Below, piece by piece: positions 17,501-24,162 of a DNA stretch of 32,457 nt. The translations under genes were made by a program, and so were the position numbers. The stretch spans positions 1 to 32,457 of the forward strand of contig CAIYNX010000252.1 in the NCBI GenBank assembly GCA_903927645.1. The letters run 5' to 3'. Source of the stretch: an uncultured Mucilaginibacter sp. (GTDB lineage Bacteria > Bacteroidota > Bacteroidia > Sphingobacteriales > Sphingobacteriaceae). A model generated the notes under the pieces. That model was not told where the DNA came from and did not search any database. It was given only the letters and a program-made list of their open reading frames with translations. Position 1 is the first letter of the stretch, and every line of letters begins with the position of its first letter.

Positions 17501-17693
17501 ATTTAATTCCATTGAAAGTTAAAACTCCGTCTGTATTAGCGCAATATATAATACCATTATGATCCTGAACAAAACCATTGTTTTGAACACCTGCATTGTA
17601 TACATTTTCAGAAAATTTTTCAAAAAATAATTGTTGACCAAAGGTTAGTTGAAAATCTGTAAAAAGAATAATACAAATTATAAAAAAGCGCAT
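14595..17693 (-). CDS. Sensor histidine kinase with periplasmic beta-propeller (Reg_prop/Y_Y_Y) sensor
   Basis: About 1032 residues from the ATG at 17693, which opens a good signal peptide (MRFFIICIILFTDFQLTFG). A longer frame starting at 17744 is possible. Order: a long periplasmic region of WD-like two-component-regulator propeller repeats (about 30-640), a Y_Y_Y domain (about 645-725; YKLEGFENKWSEW is its hallmark), one membrane helix (about 735-755), a coiled coil (about 765-805), a HisKA dimerisation domain with the phospho-acceptor in SIISHDLKGP (His819), and a HATPase domain with N-box NLIGNAIKFT, DNGTGL and GSGLGLLI. It has no receiver and no AraC-type helix-turn-helix, so it is not a full hybrid regulator. 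Ligand unknown; many relatives sense glycans. No response regulator is in the window. Confidence 0.92.
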   Translation of the reverse strand: MRFFIICIILFTDFQLTFGQQLFFEKFSENVYNAGVQNNGFVQDHNGIIYCANTDGVLTFNGIKWGLLNTPNQDYISSLDINKREDIYIGSANELGYFRKDSLGTYIYHSLLSLLPKEEQGIGYVYKTIVVNDDVFFSNNEKIYQYHNGKFKIYKVSNTRIFKLYNQIIVYNGNGFCVFDNGKFVRADFDSEIKKLDIVFITTFKNGNYLLLNKSGSVFVLDKNRKVGAKAFLFKKIPSDFFKADTATTQLNYLSNGIIAVKSGFGLVFIDENGKIIHYISKESIGSSFSSTTNFIDKDSNLWVGNDYNITEIYTNSPLSYTDHFNGLGTENKSIITIGKDKSSYFAGTEIDLYCKNGKSFFPIYNKEHFPINSIYHFDEQTYFVGFTGVIQLINNHPVRITPTMIARSFCKINGMQNVFLIGSEDRGLFLLKKNNSKWVTKLIKGFDEGAFNIQEEDGEFWLSQINKGIIKIKLNDKKDSVISKISYSNLNGLPLNINNRIFRLNNGKIIFTTSKGIYRFNKSKNKFEPDPVFDHEATKSWCIYSLTQTLNGDIYFWGAPSKNLQTAGLLAIQPNGTYKLKKTPFSKISIKTNNIRVDVDAPIFADDNREILLGYKGKIITFKPNQTLQYNKPFETKITEVLAKKKILFKDGSKNQVKEIGYNLNTINIFFRSTFLESSTENKFQYKLEGFENKWSEWNGSSEVVFTNLDDGNYNFLVRSKNVYGEVSKPVNFSFYVKPPWYKTWFAYILYLIIALTILYLGNTINTMRLKLIRVRLKSMVDRQTEELINKNNEILTQKKSLEALNVTKDRLFSIISHDLKGPLAQLKSTFDLIDSGDISFEELQILLPMLNLSIGSTLNLADNLLYWAKNQLEGIQLRPVWFDLKLLIIENYDLFKVRFFDKSIEVINMVNDNILVYADKDMVNLILRNLIGNAIKFTQTGGKIIIGCETINGFIKVFVQDNGTGLTSEEIENIFNFRSLYKNGTEGEKGSGLGLLISQDFIEKNGGTLEIESEHGNGSKFIFTIPFKVN

Positions 17694-17766
17694 ATTTTGA
17701 ACCATAGTAAGATAAAAAGCTAAATATTGATTTAGATTACCCATAGGTAAATTAAAATCAATGTAA

Positions 17767-18390
17767 TTAAAAAGTATTTGCCACTTTTTTAATAAAATCA
17801 GCTATATACAAGGCGTTTACGTAATGCATTGGTTTATTGTTTCCAATTATTAAAGTGTGGTTTACAATTTCTATAAAAAAGTCCTCATGCCTTAGATCCA
17901 TAACGGCATTCCTAAATTCTCGGTTAATTGAATTTTTTGCTTTTTTAAAATCATTCACCAAAACATAAAATGCGTCACTAAAAGAAAGATCTTCTTCAAA
18001 GTCAAGTTCAATTGGAAATAATAATTCTGATAATTTATCAACTAAGGTTTCCTTTCGTATTTTAACTCTTCCAAAATCTTGTTTTAAATAACATAGGCCC
18101 CAAGTTTGGTAATTACATAAGGATATAATACTACCGTCATCATGTTTTGTTTTGTTATTTGAATCTATAAATAAAATATAGGCGTCATTATTATTTTCCT
18201 GTTTTATAACATAGCTATTTCGAAGATTCATTTCAGGAATACCTTTAAAAATGTCAAATTGACTTAATTGGAAATCAATATTACCTGTAAACTGTATGCA
18301 ATGTTTATCTTTAAGCGCTTGGTATGTTTCGTGCATACTTTCTATTTCTTCAGCACAAAGACCTAAGGTATTAAAAGGTAAATTGTTCAT
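17767..18390 (-). CDS. Protein of unknown function
   Basis: A 207-residue protein I do not recognise. The start ATG at 18390 is preferred over a TTG nine codons upstream. It has no signal peptide and no membrane helix, is acidic in the middle (FEEDLSFSD) and looks soluble and mixed alpha/beta. Recognisable local features are an ILFIDSNNK strand-turn segment (about 72-80), a tryptophan-containing NYQTWGLCYLKQDFG stretch (about 93-107), and a helical C-terminus with IGNNKPMHYVNALYIADFIKKV. It lies 89 bp after the GH19 gene and 73 bp before the chosen start of the sensor kinase on the same strand, so co-expression with them is plausible. Function cannot be inferred from sequence. Confidence 0.75.
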   Translation of the reverse strand: MNNLPFNTLGLCAEEIESMHETYQALKDKHCIQFTGNIDFQLSQFDIFKGIPEMNLRNSYVIKQENNNDAYILFIDSNNKTKHDDGSIISLCNYQTWGLCYLKQDFGRVKIRKETLVDKLSELLFPIELDFEEDLSFSDAFYVLVNDFKKAKNSINREFRNAVMDLRHEDFFIEIVNHTLIIGNNKPMHYVNALYIADFIKKVANTF

Positions 18391-18479
18391 CCTATAAATA
18401 TAGAAAATAGGAGTCAAATTAAAAATTAAAATACATAATACTTTGATTATAAATTACATAACAAAAAAATAAACCTAAA

Positions 18480-19445
18480 TTAATAAGGCTTCACATCACC
18501 ACAAGAGCAGGAACAATTAGGGTCTGTTACTCCAAGTTTTTTCATGAAATAATTATAAAACCCTATTCGATCGTTCATGTTATACATCTTTTCCCCTTTT
18601 CCGCATTCAACCTGACCATTAACAATATTTATTGTCATACCAAAACCCGGAACTCTATTTGCTGCGGCATCTGTTTTATTTGGTTGCCATTTGCCTACCA
18701 TTACATCATGAGCCGATGGTTTATAGGCTTGAGGGGTCATCCAAAAATATATGGCAGTTTTAAAGGAAGTTACCGCATCGGTTTCAATTAGATCCGGATT
18801 TTTTAGCAAAATATTTTTATTTCCAAAAATACAATCCGAAGCATAGCCATAATTTCCATTGTAACTTAATTGCATAGGCCCACGCCCGTAATACTTTTTA
18901 CCACTAACTGCAGGGTAAATGTCATTTGGAGCGAGATAGCTTAGGTTGGTATTAATTTCATGAACAAACATCAAACCATCATTATATTTTTCGTTTTCAC
19001 CATGCCTGGTTTCATGAGCAATATGGGCAAAAAAGGCAGCTAATTCCCTTTTATTTATTGCAACCGATTTCTCGGTACAAAAATTACCATAATCAATTAC
19101 ATAAGCACTATCAGGCTTTTTCTTGGCCCATGTTTCATCCCAATCCTCATCCTGTCTAACTAAGGTTGACTTACCAGTGCTTTTTACTGTCCTAACAAAT
19201 TGATAAACAGAAACGGCTCTTTTGGTTATTTTCACTTTTATATCTGCCATGCCGTTTACAGCTTTAATAAATGAAGCATACGTATAAAATTTATTCCGCA
19301 TTGGAAAAAGCGTGTTAAATTCATTTTCACTCAACAAATTAGTTCTTTTTATTTTGTTTTGATCTTGATTTTTAGCCCTATAGCCTTTATTATTGATTTT
19401 TACATTTAACAATATAATGGCACAAACAAGAATAAAATATTTCAT
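18480..19445 (-). CDS. Glycoside hydrolase family 19 (chitinase-like) exported protein
   Basis: A 321-residue protein with a hydrophobic N-terminus (MKYFILVCAIILLNV) that is probably a signal peptide. The GH19 domain runs from about 40 to 305. AAFFAHIAHETRHGE (136-150) holds the general acid Glu145; Glu163 in MFVHEIN is at the position of the second catalytic Glu. KKYYGRGPMQLSYNGNYG (183-200) and SFKTAIYFWMTPQ (227-239) are family signatures, and NIVNGQVECG (273-282) closes the domain. The short tail CSCSCGDVKPY is cysteine-rich. GH19 enzymes cut chitin or, in bacterial lysozyme-like forms, peptidoglycan-related glycans. No chitin-binding domain is visible. It is the first of three minus-strand genes ending in the sensor kinase. 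Confidence 0.9.
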   Translation of the reverse strand: MKYFILVCAIILLNVKINNKGYRAKNQDQNKIKRTNLLSENEFNTLFPMRNKFYTYASFIKAVNGMADIKVKITKRAVSVYQFVRTVKSTGKSTLVRQDEDWDETWAKKKPDSAYVIDYGNFCTEKSVAINKRELAAFFAHIAHETRHGENEKYNDGLMFVHEINTNLSYLAPNDIYPAVSGKKYYGRGPMQLSYNGNYGYASDCIFGNKNILLKNPDLIETDAVTSFKTAIYFWMTPQAYKPSAHDVMVGKWQPNKTDAAANRVPGFGMTINIVNGQVECGKGEKMYNMNDRIGFYNYFMKKLGVTDPNCSCSCGDVKPY

Positions 19446-19516
19446 TTTTATAGCTTTAGATGGTTAACCATAAAATTGGCTAAATGTTTACCAATTAAGA
19501 AAACCCGTTCAAATAA

Positions 19517-19524
19517 TAATTTTG
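19517..19524 (+). promoter_or_regulatory. Candidate -7 promoter box for the cobalamin adenosyltransferase gene
   Basis: TAATTTTG matches TAnnTTTG exactly and ends 63 bp before the ATG at 19588. The region is divergent (GH19 gene to the left). A -33 element is not evident. No cobalamin riboswitch is recognisable in the 142-bp spacer. Confidence 0.4.
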
Positions 19525-19587
19525 CAAATTTAAACCTAAATCTGCAATCAAAGTCATAAATTACATAACCGAAGGGTTAAAATAAAA

Positions 19588-20136
19588 ATGAAAATATACA
19601 CTAAAACAGGCGACAAGGGCATTACTTCTTTAATTGGTGGAACAAGGATACCAAAGCATCATATCCGTATTGAAAGCTATGGTACTGTAGATGAATTAAA
19701 TTCATATATAGGATTAATTATTGATCAAGGAAATGATTTACATGATAAAGATGTTTTGAAACAAATTCAAGATAGGCTCTTTACCATAGGTTCTGCATTG
19801 GCTTCAGACCCTGATAAATCAAAAATGATAATACCAGATTTACAGAACATTGATATACAATTGCTTGAGGATGAAATAGACCTTATGAACAATAATTTAC
19901 CAGAGTTAAAACACTTTATTTTACCAGGAGGAAATAATGCCATTTCATTTTGCCATATTGCAAGGTGCGTTTGCCGTAGAGCTGAACGTTTAATTGTACA
20001 ATTGGCAGAGGAAAGCTTTGTTGACGAATTAATAATTGTTTATATGAATAGGCTAAGTGATTACCTATTTGTTTTAGGACGAAAAATTGCAAATGACCAT
20101 CAAATACCTGAAAATAAATGGATTCCAAGAATATAA
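19588..20136 (+). CDS. ATP:cob(I)alamin adenosyltransferase, PduO type
   Basis: A 182-residue PduO-type adenosyltransferase, which transfers the adenosyl group of ATP to cob(I)alamin to make coenzyme B12. The N-terminus KIYTKTGDKGITSLIGGTRI (2-21) is the ATP-binding signature, followed by KHHIRIESYGTVDELNSYIGL (23-43). The helical bundle carries FILPGGNN (111-118) and ARCVCRRAERLIV (124-136), where the conserved Arg and Glu bind ATP. The C-terminus (NRLSDYLFVLGRKIA) is typical. No other cobalamin genes lie in the window; the enzyme usually serves B12 salvage, and methylmalonyl-CoA mutase is the common client in this phylum. Confidence 0.96.
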   Translation: MKIYTKTGDKGITSLIGGTRIPKHHIRIESYGTVDELNSYIGLIIDQGNDLHDKDVLKQIQDRLFTIGSALASDPDKSKMIIPDLQNIDIQLLEDEIDLMNNNLPELKHFILPGGNNAISFCHIARCVCRRAERLIVQLAEESFVDELIIVYMNRLSDYLFVLGRKIANDHQIPENKWIPRI

Positions 20137-20151
20137 TTTTTTACAAAAAAT

Positions 20152-20184
20152 ATTGATAATCCAATAAAAAATATTATACTTTTG
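20152..20184 (+). promoter_or_regulatory. Promoter of the DUF2795 gene (-33 ATTG, -7 TACTTTTG)
   Basis: TACTTTTG at 20177-20184 matches TAnnTTTG. ATTG at 20152-20155 stands 21 bp upstream as a partial -33. The predicted leader to the ATG at 20227 is about 35-40 nt. Confidence 0.55.
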
Positions 20185-20226
20185 CGAAAAATTAAATTTA
20201 CCTAATAAAATTATAAATAAGAACAT

Positions 20227-20448
20227 ATGTATTGGACACTTGAACTAGCATCGCATCTTGAAGATGCGCCATGGCCCGCAACAAAAGATGAATTAATTGA
20301 TTACGCAATCCGTTCAGGAGCTCCTGTTGAGGTTATTGAAAACTTGCAGGCACTGGAAGATGATGGTGAGCCTTACGAAAATATAGAAGAAATTTGGCCC
20401 GACTACCCTACCAAGGATGATTTCTTCTTTAATGAGGATGAATATTAA
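20227..20448 (+). CDS. DUF2795 domain-containing small acidic protein
   Basis: A 73-residue, strongly acidic protein. It begins MYWTLELASHLEDAPWPATK and ends in an acidic, phenylalanine-rich tail (PTKDDFFFNEDEY). I recognise it as the DUF2795 type that is highly conserved in Bacteroidota; the DELIDYAIRSGAP segment (25-37) is a short helical motif shared with this family. Function is unknown. It has its own promoter upstream and a strong rho-independent terminator 10 bp after the stop, so it is a monocistronic unit. The combination of strong conservation, single-gene transcription and small size suggests a constitutive housekeeping role, which is an inference. Confidence 0.9.
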   Translation: MYWTLELASHLEDAPWPATKDELIDYAIRSGAPVEVIENLQALEDDGEPYENIEEIWPDYPTKDDFFFNEDEY

Positions 20449-20458
20449 TTTCGAAATT

Positions 20459-20487
20459 AAAACCCTTGCAAATGCAGGGGTTTTTTA
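20459..20487 (+). terminator. Rho-independent terminator after the DUF2795 gene
   Basis: AAAACCCTTGC (20459-20469) pairs with GCAGGGGTTTT, an 11-bp stem with one G-U pair and a 4-nt loop, followed directly by a T-run. This is a well-formed intrinsic terminator. Confidence 0.85.
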
Positions 20488-20551
20488 TTTATAAAACTTT
20501 ACATAGATTTTTTTGTTGTTGAATTAATCAAAATTTCAAAAACAAATTACC

Positions 20552-20698
20552 ATGCGAAGTTTATTATATTTATTTGCCATTATTCTAGTAATTAGCTGGG
20601 CTTTGGGATTTTTCTTCTACTCTGTTGGCGGAATAATCCATATACTTCTAGTAATAGCTGTTATTTCTATACTACTAGGAATTATAAGAAGAGCTTGA
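20552..20698 (+). CDS. Small membrane protein, lmo0937 family type
   Basis: A 48-residue protein starting MRSLLYLFAIILVISWALGF. Two hydrophobic helices (about 3-23 and 28-45) are joined by the motif YSVGGIIHILLVIAV, and the end is basic (RR). The GGxIHxLLVIA motif is the hallmark of the small lmo0937 membrane-protein family, found widely and often linked to envelope stress in other species; its biochemical role is unknown. It lies 64 bp after the DUF2795 terminator, so it is probably transcribed separately. A hairpin including its stop codon (AGCTTGA/TCAAGCT, 20692-20714) faces the convergent ispD gene and may stop both transcripts. Confidence 0.8.
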   Translation: MRSLLYLFAIILVISWALGFFFYSVGGIIHILLVIAVISILLGIIRRA

Positions 20699-20746
20699 AA
20701 ATTCTAATCAAGCTTTATAAATAAGCTTAAATTTGAACAAAGAATT

Positions 20747-21427
20747 TTAAATTTTTTGCATAAGTAATTCAGCAATTGCAATATCCTCAGGAAAAGTTAT
20801 TTTGATATTGATATAACTGCCTTCAATTAAATTAATTTTAAATCCGGCATGTTCAACCACACTGGCGTCATCTGTAAAATTTGCGTTATAGCTTTGATTG
20901 TAGGCTACCAATAATTGTTCAGCCTTAAAGGTTTGAGGTGTTTGTATTAAATAAATTTCATCCCTTACCAAATGAGCTGAAGTACCATTACGTAGTTGCC
21001 TTATTGAATCTCTACTTTTAACTGCTACAACTGCATTTCCATTTTCGGCAGCATGTTTATATGATTGATCAATAATTTCCGTTGATATACTTGGTCTTAC
21101 AGCATCATGCACAGCAATAACCGTATTTTCAAGATTTTTTATACTCTCTAAACCATTTTTTACAGAATGGAATCTATTTTCGCCGCCAATAATTATGGTA
21201 TGAGGAATAGTAAAGCTATACTCTTTACATAATTCTTCCCAATACGTTTTTGAGTTAGATGGTAATACTAAAATAATTTTTGGCTTACTATAACTATTAT
21301 AAAACGCATTTATGGTATGCATTAACACAGGCTTACCATTTAAAAGTAGGAATTGTTTAGGAATGGTTGATTGCATTCTTGAACCAGAACCACCGGCAAC
21401 TATAATAGCATAATTTTTTACTACCAT
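20747..21427 (-). CDS. ispD: 2-C-methyl-D-erythritol 4-phosphate cytidylyltransferase
   Basis: A 226-residue cytidylyltransferase of the non-mevalonate (MEP) isoprenoid pathway; it makes CDP-methylerythritol from MEP and CTP. AGGSGSRM (11-18) and PKQF (23-26) bind CTP, HDAVRP (107-112) and TPQTF (163-167) are conserved, and TDDASVVE (185-192) carries the C-terminal acidic site. I chose the ATG at 21427 because the family starts directly before the first strand (NYAIIVAGG). A frame extended to ATG 21460 adds MGNLNQKSTNN, an unusual leader that matches the extended leader of the sensor-kinase gene. It follows queA by 128 bp on the same strand. Confidence 0.95.
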   Translation of the reverse strand: MVVKNYAIIVAGGSGSRMQSTIPKQFLLLNGKPVLMHTINAFYNSYSKPKIILVLPSNSKTYWEELCKEYSFTIPHTIIIGGENRFHSVKNGLESIKNLENTVIAVHDAVRPSISTEIIDQSYKHAAENGNAVVAVKSRDSIRQLRNGTSAHLVRDEIYLIQTPQTFKAEQLLVAYNQSYNANFTDDASVVEHAGFKINLIEGSYINIKITFPEDIAIAELLMQKI

Positions 21428-21555
21428 GTTATTGGTTGATTTTTGATTCAAATTACCCATCAAACACTTTTTAAATTATCAGTTGAAATAACGCTAAATT
21501 TAGTATTATTTCAATTGCGATAAGTAAAACTCAAAATTGCAATTGGTTGCTATCC

Positions 21556-22605
21556 TTAGATAATTAGCATGGCATCACCATAACTGTAAAATCTATATTT
21601 TTCCTTTACAGCAACTTCATAGGCATTCATTACATTTTCATATCCACCAAAGGCGCAAACCATCATTAAAAGAGTCGATTCTGGTGTGTGGAAATTGGTA
21701 ACCATTGAATTTGCAATACTAAAATCGTATGGTGGAAAAATGAACTTACTGGTCCAATCATTGGCAGGCTTCAAAGTTCTGTTTGCAGAAACTGATGATT
21801 CAATGGCACGCATTGAAGTGGTACCAATGGCACAAATATTTTTACGACGCTCAATTCCACGATTTACTATGTTGGCTTGTTTTTCCTCTATAATAAATTG
21901 TTCTGAGTCCATTTTATGCTTAGTAAGGTCCTCCACCTCAACCGGGCGAAAGGTACCTAAACCAACATGTAAAGTAACTTCAGCAAATTCAACTCCTTTT
22001 AATTCAAGGCGCTTCATTAGTTCTCTGCTAAAGTGTAGACCTGCGGTTGGGGCAGCAACCGCACCTTCATGCTTAGCAAATATAGTTTGGTAACGTTCTT
22101 TATCTTCGTTGGTAGCTTTACGTTTGATATATTTTGGCAAAGGAGTTTCGCCTAAAATCTCTACATTTTTCCTGAATTCTTCATCAGTACCATCAAACAA
22201 AAAACGAATTGTTCGTCCGCGTGAGGTAGTGTTATCAACAACTTCGGCTATCAATAAATCGTCATCACCAAAATAAAGCTTATTGCCTACCCTGATTTTA
22301 CGAGCCGGATCTACCAAAACATCCCACAATCTTAATTCTTTGTTTAGCTCGCGAAGTAAAAATACTTCAATGGTAGCACCTGTTTTTTCCTTATTGCCGT
22401 ACATACGGGCAGGAAATACTTTGGTGTTGTTCAGGATCATTACATCCTTATCATCAAAATAATCTAAAATATCTTTAAATACTTTATGTTCAATAGCACC
22501 CGTAGTTTTGTTTAATACCATTAAACGAGATTCATCACGTATATTTGCTGGTGTATGTGCAATGAGCGAATCGGGCAAATTGAATTTAAATTGAGATAAT
22601 TTCAT
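21556..22605 (-). CDS. queA: S-adenosylmethionine:tRNA ribosyltransferase-isomerase QueA
   Basis: A 349-residue enzyme of normal length that adds the ribosyl moiety of SAM to preQ1-34 in tRNA to form epoxyqueuosine. Hallmarks include the N-terminal [12 protein letters not shown] (8-19) and [10 protein letters not shown] (23-32), [15 protein letters not shown] (near 54-68), [13 protein letters not shown] (near 181-193) and the C-terminal [14 protein letters not shown]. It acts directly after Tgt, whose gene is at 6.9-8.0 kb; the queuosine genes are therefore dispersed. A -7 box (TACATTTG) 27 bp upstream of the ATG supports independent transcription, and ispD follows 128 bp downstream. Confidence 0.97.
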   Translation of the reverse strand: MKLSQFKFNLPDSLIAHTPANIRDESRLMVLNKTTGAIEHKVFKDILDYFDDKDVMILNNTKVFPARMYGNKEKTGATIEVFLLRELNKELRLWDVLVDPARKIRVGNKLYFGDDDLLIAEVVDNTTSRGRTIRFLFDGTDEEFRKNVEILGETPLPKYIKRKATNEDKERYQTIFAKHEGAVAAPTAGLHFSRELMKRLELKGVEFAEVTLHVGLGTFRPVEVEDLTKHKMDSEQFIIEEKQANIVNRGIERRKNICAIGTTSMRAIESSVSANRTLKPANDWTSKFIFPPYDFSIANSMVTNFHTPESTLLMMVCAFGGYENVMNAYEVAVKEKYRFYSYGDAMLII

Positions 22606-22632
22606 ACTAATAGATGTGAATTTTCAAGGGCG

Positions 22633-22640
22633 CAAATGTA
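22633..22640 (-). promoter_or_regulatory. -7 promoter box for queA
   Basis: The minus strand reads TACATTTG, an exact TAnnTTTG match, 27 bp upstream of the queA ATG. A TTTA at about 23 bp further upstream is only a partial -33. Confidence 0.5.
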
Positions 22641-22813
22641 AGGATTATTTTTATATTTTAACCTAAACTAATTTACATATTTACTAAACCATGAGGTTTT
22701 TAAAATGAAATTGAAACAAATATTCCTGTAACTTAACACACCCAAGTAAGTCTAACAAATAGATAATGAAGGTTTGAGTTCGTTTTGCCAATTACTTAAT
22801 AAGAGGCCTTTTT

Positions 22814-22821
22814 TATATTTG
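22814..22821 (+). promoter_or_regulatory. -7 promoter box for the ABC permease gene
   Basis: TATATTTG matches TAnnTTTG exactly, 24 bp before the ATG at 22846. A TTTG lies about 26 bp further upstream, longer than the usual spacing, so the -33 is uncertain. Confidence 0.5.
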
Positions 22822-22845
22822 CGAGAAAATAACAGCTAAAATAGC

Positions 22846-24096
22846 ATGATCATATTTTTTAAACTATTAGGAGAAAGTGTTTTGTTTGCCTATGACGCAC
22901 TCAGGCAGAATAAATTACGAACTTTCTTATCATTATTGGGTGTTACCATTGGTATTTTTACCATTATAGCCGTATTCTCGGCAGTTGATACGCTAAAAAA
23001 CAACCTGCATAAAAGCGTTGACAAATTAGGTAGCAATAGCATCTACATTCAAAAATGGCAATGGGGAGGTGGTGAGGATTACCCTTGGTGGAAATTTTTG
23101 CAAAGGCCTGACCCAAAAATTCGGGAATTTGAGGAAGTTGTAAAGCGTAGTCAAACCGCCTTTGCAGCTACTTATGAAATAAGTATTGATAACAGAATTG
23201 TTAAATATAAAAGTAATACAGTTGATGGTGCCCAAATAGATGCAACTACACACGACCACGATAAAACCTGGAATTTCGACTTAGAACAAGGGCGGTATTT
23301 TACTGAATTAGAATCGCGTTCAGGTAGTCCGGTTACCGTTATAGGTTATGATATAGCCAAAAATTTATTTCCAGAAGGTGATGCTGTTGGCAAAAAAATT
23401 AAAATTATTGGGCATTATGTAAATATTATCGGGGTATTTAAAAAGGAAGGAAATGATATTTTAGGTATTTCTGATGATAAAGAGATATTATTACCTATGA
23501 ACTTTGCAAAGGGCTTACTCGACGTTCAAAATGGCAAATACGGACCTCAAATAATAGTAAGGGGTAAAAAGGGAATTAAAGATATTGATGTTGAAAGTGA
23601 ATTAAGAGGCATTATGCGCTCCATCCGCAGGTTGAAACCTAATCAGGATGATAACTTTGCCTTAAATAAAACTTCAATCCTTTCAAACCAACTTGATCAA
23701 CTCTTTGGTGTATTAAATATTGCAGGTATAATTATAGGTGGTTTTTCAATTTTAGTTGGTGGCTTTGGTATAGCCAACATCATGTTTGTTTCAGTAAAAG
23801 AACGTACAAATATCATTGGTATTCAAAAATCATTAGGTGCAAAAAGCTATTTTATCCTGCTCCAGTTTTTAATTGAATCGGTAATTTTGTGTTTAATTGG
23901 AGGAATTATAGGGCTTTTGATGGTATATGGTGGAACTTTTATAGTAAAAGCTGTTGCTGATGTACAAGTGGTTTTAGATGTTGATAATATTATTAAAGGA
24001 ATCAGTATTTCAGTAAGTATCGGTATAATTTCAGGTATTATACCTGCCTATTTTGCAGCTAAAATGGATCCCGTTGAGGCTATCAGAACAAATTAA
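22846..24096 (+). CDS. ABC transporter permease, MacB/FtsX type
   Basis: A 416-residue permease with the MacB layout: one helix near the N-terminus (about 24-46, LRTFLSLLGVTIGIFTIIAVFS), a large periplasmic MacB_PCD domain (about 50-275) and three C-terminal FtsX-type helices (about 285-310, 335-365, 380-405). VKERTNIIGIQKSLGAKS (about 319-336) is the typical coupling region that contacts the ATPase, and the end AAKMDPVEAIRTN is the family's usual C-terminus. It likely moves lipids, lipoproteins, peptides or drugs across the envelope without transport through its own membrane pore. No ATPase is adjacent; the LolD/MacB-type ATPase at 13.9 kb is a candidate partner. Confidence 0.92.
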   Translation: MIIFFKLLGESVLFAYDALRQNKLRTFLSLLGVTIGIFTIIAVFSAVDTLKNNLHKSVDKLGSNSIYIQKWQWGGGEDYPWWKFLQRPDPKIREFEEVVKRSQTAFAATYEISIDNRIVKYKSNTVDGAQIDATTHDHDKTWNFDLEQGRYFTELESRSGSPVTVIGYDIAKNLFPEGDAVGKKIKIIGHYVNIIGVFKKEGNDILGISDDKEILLPMNFAKGLLDVQNGKYGPQIIVRGKKGIKDIDVESELRGIMRSIRRLKPNQDDNFALNKTSILSNQLDQLFGVLNIAGIIIGGFSILVGGFGIANIMFVSVKERTNIIGIQKSLGAKSYFILLQFLIESVILCLIGGIIGLLMVYGGTFIVKAVADVQVVLDVDNIIKGISISVSIGIISGIIPAYFAAKMDPVEAIRTN

Positions 24097-24102
24097 AAAC
24101 AA

Positions 24103-24144
24103 AAATACCCATTTGATGATTTGTTAACTATCAAATGGGTATTT
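24103..24144. terminator. Bidirectional terminator between convergent genes
   Basis: AAATACCCATTTGAT (24103-24117) and ATCAAATGGGTATTT (24130-24144) form a perfect 15-bp stem with a 12-nt loop. It lies between the ABC permease (stop at 24096) and the M1 peptidase (stop at 24163). On the minus strand the stem is followed by a T-rich tract, so it should stop the peptidase transcript; on the plus strand the tract is short. Confidence 0.8.
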
Positions 24145-24162
24145 CTGGATTATCTTGAATAT

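Noticed and set aside
19446..19587. Possible cobalamin riboswitch before the adenosyltransferase gene
   Set aside because: The spacer is only 142 bp, is shared with a divergent gene, and shows no B12-box or conserved stem.
20692..20732. Overlapping hairpins AGCTTGA/TCAAGCT and AAGCTT/AAGCTT between the small membrane protein and ispD
   Set aside because: Stems of 6-7 bp without a T-tract; mentioned under the small membrane protein but too weak for a separate terminator call.
21686..22093. A 135-codon plus-strand frame
   Set aside because: Antisense to queA, with no family features.
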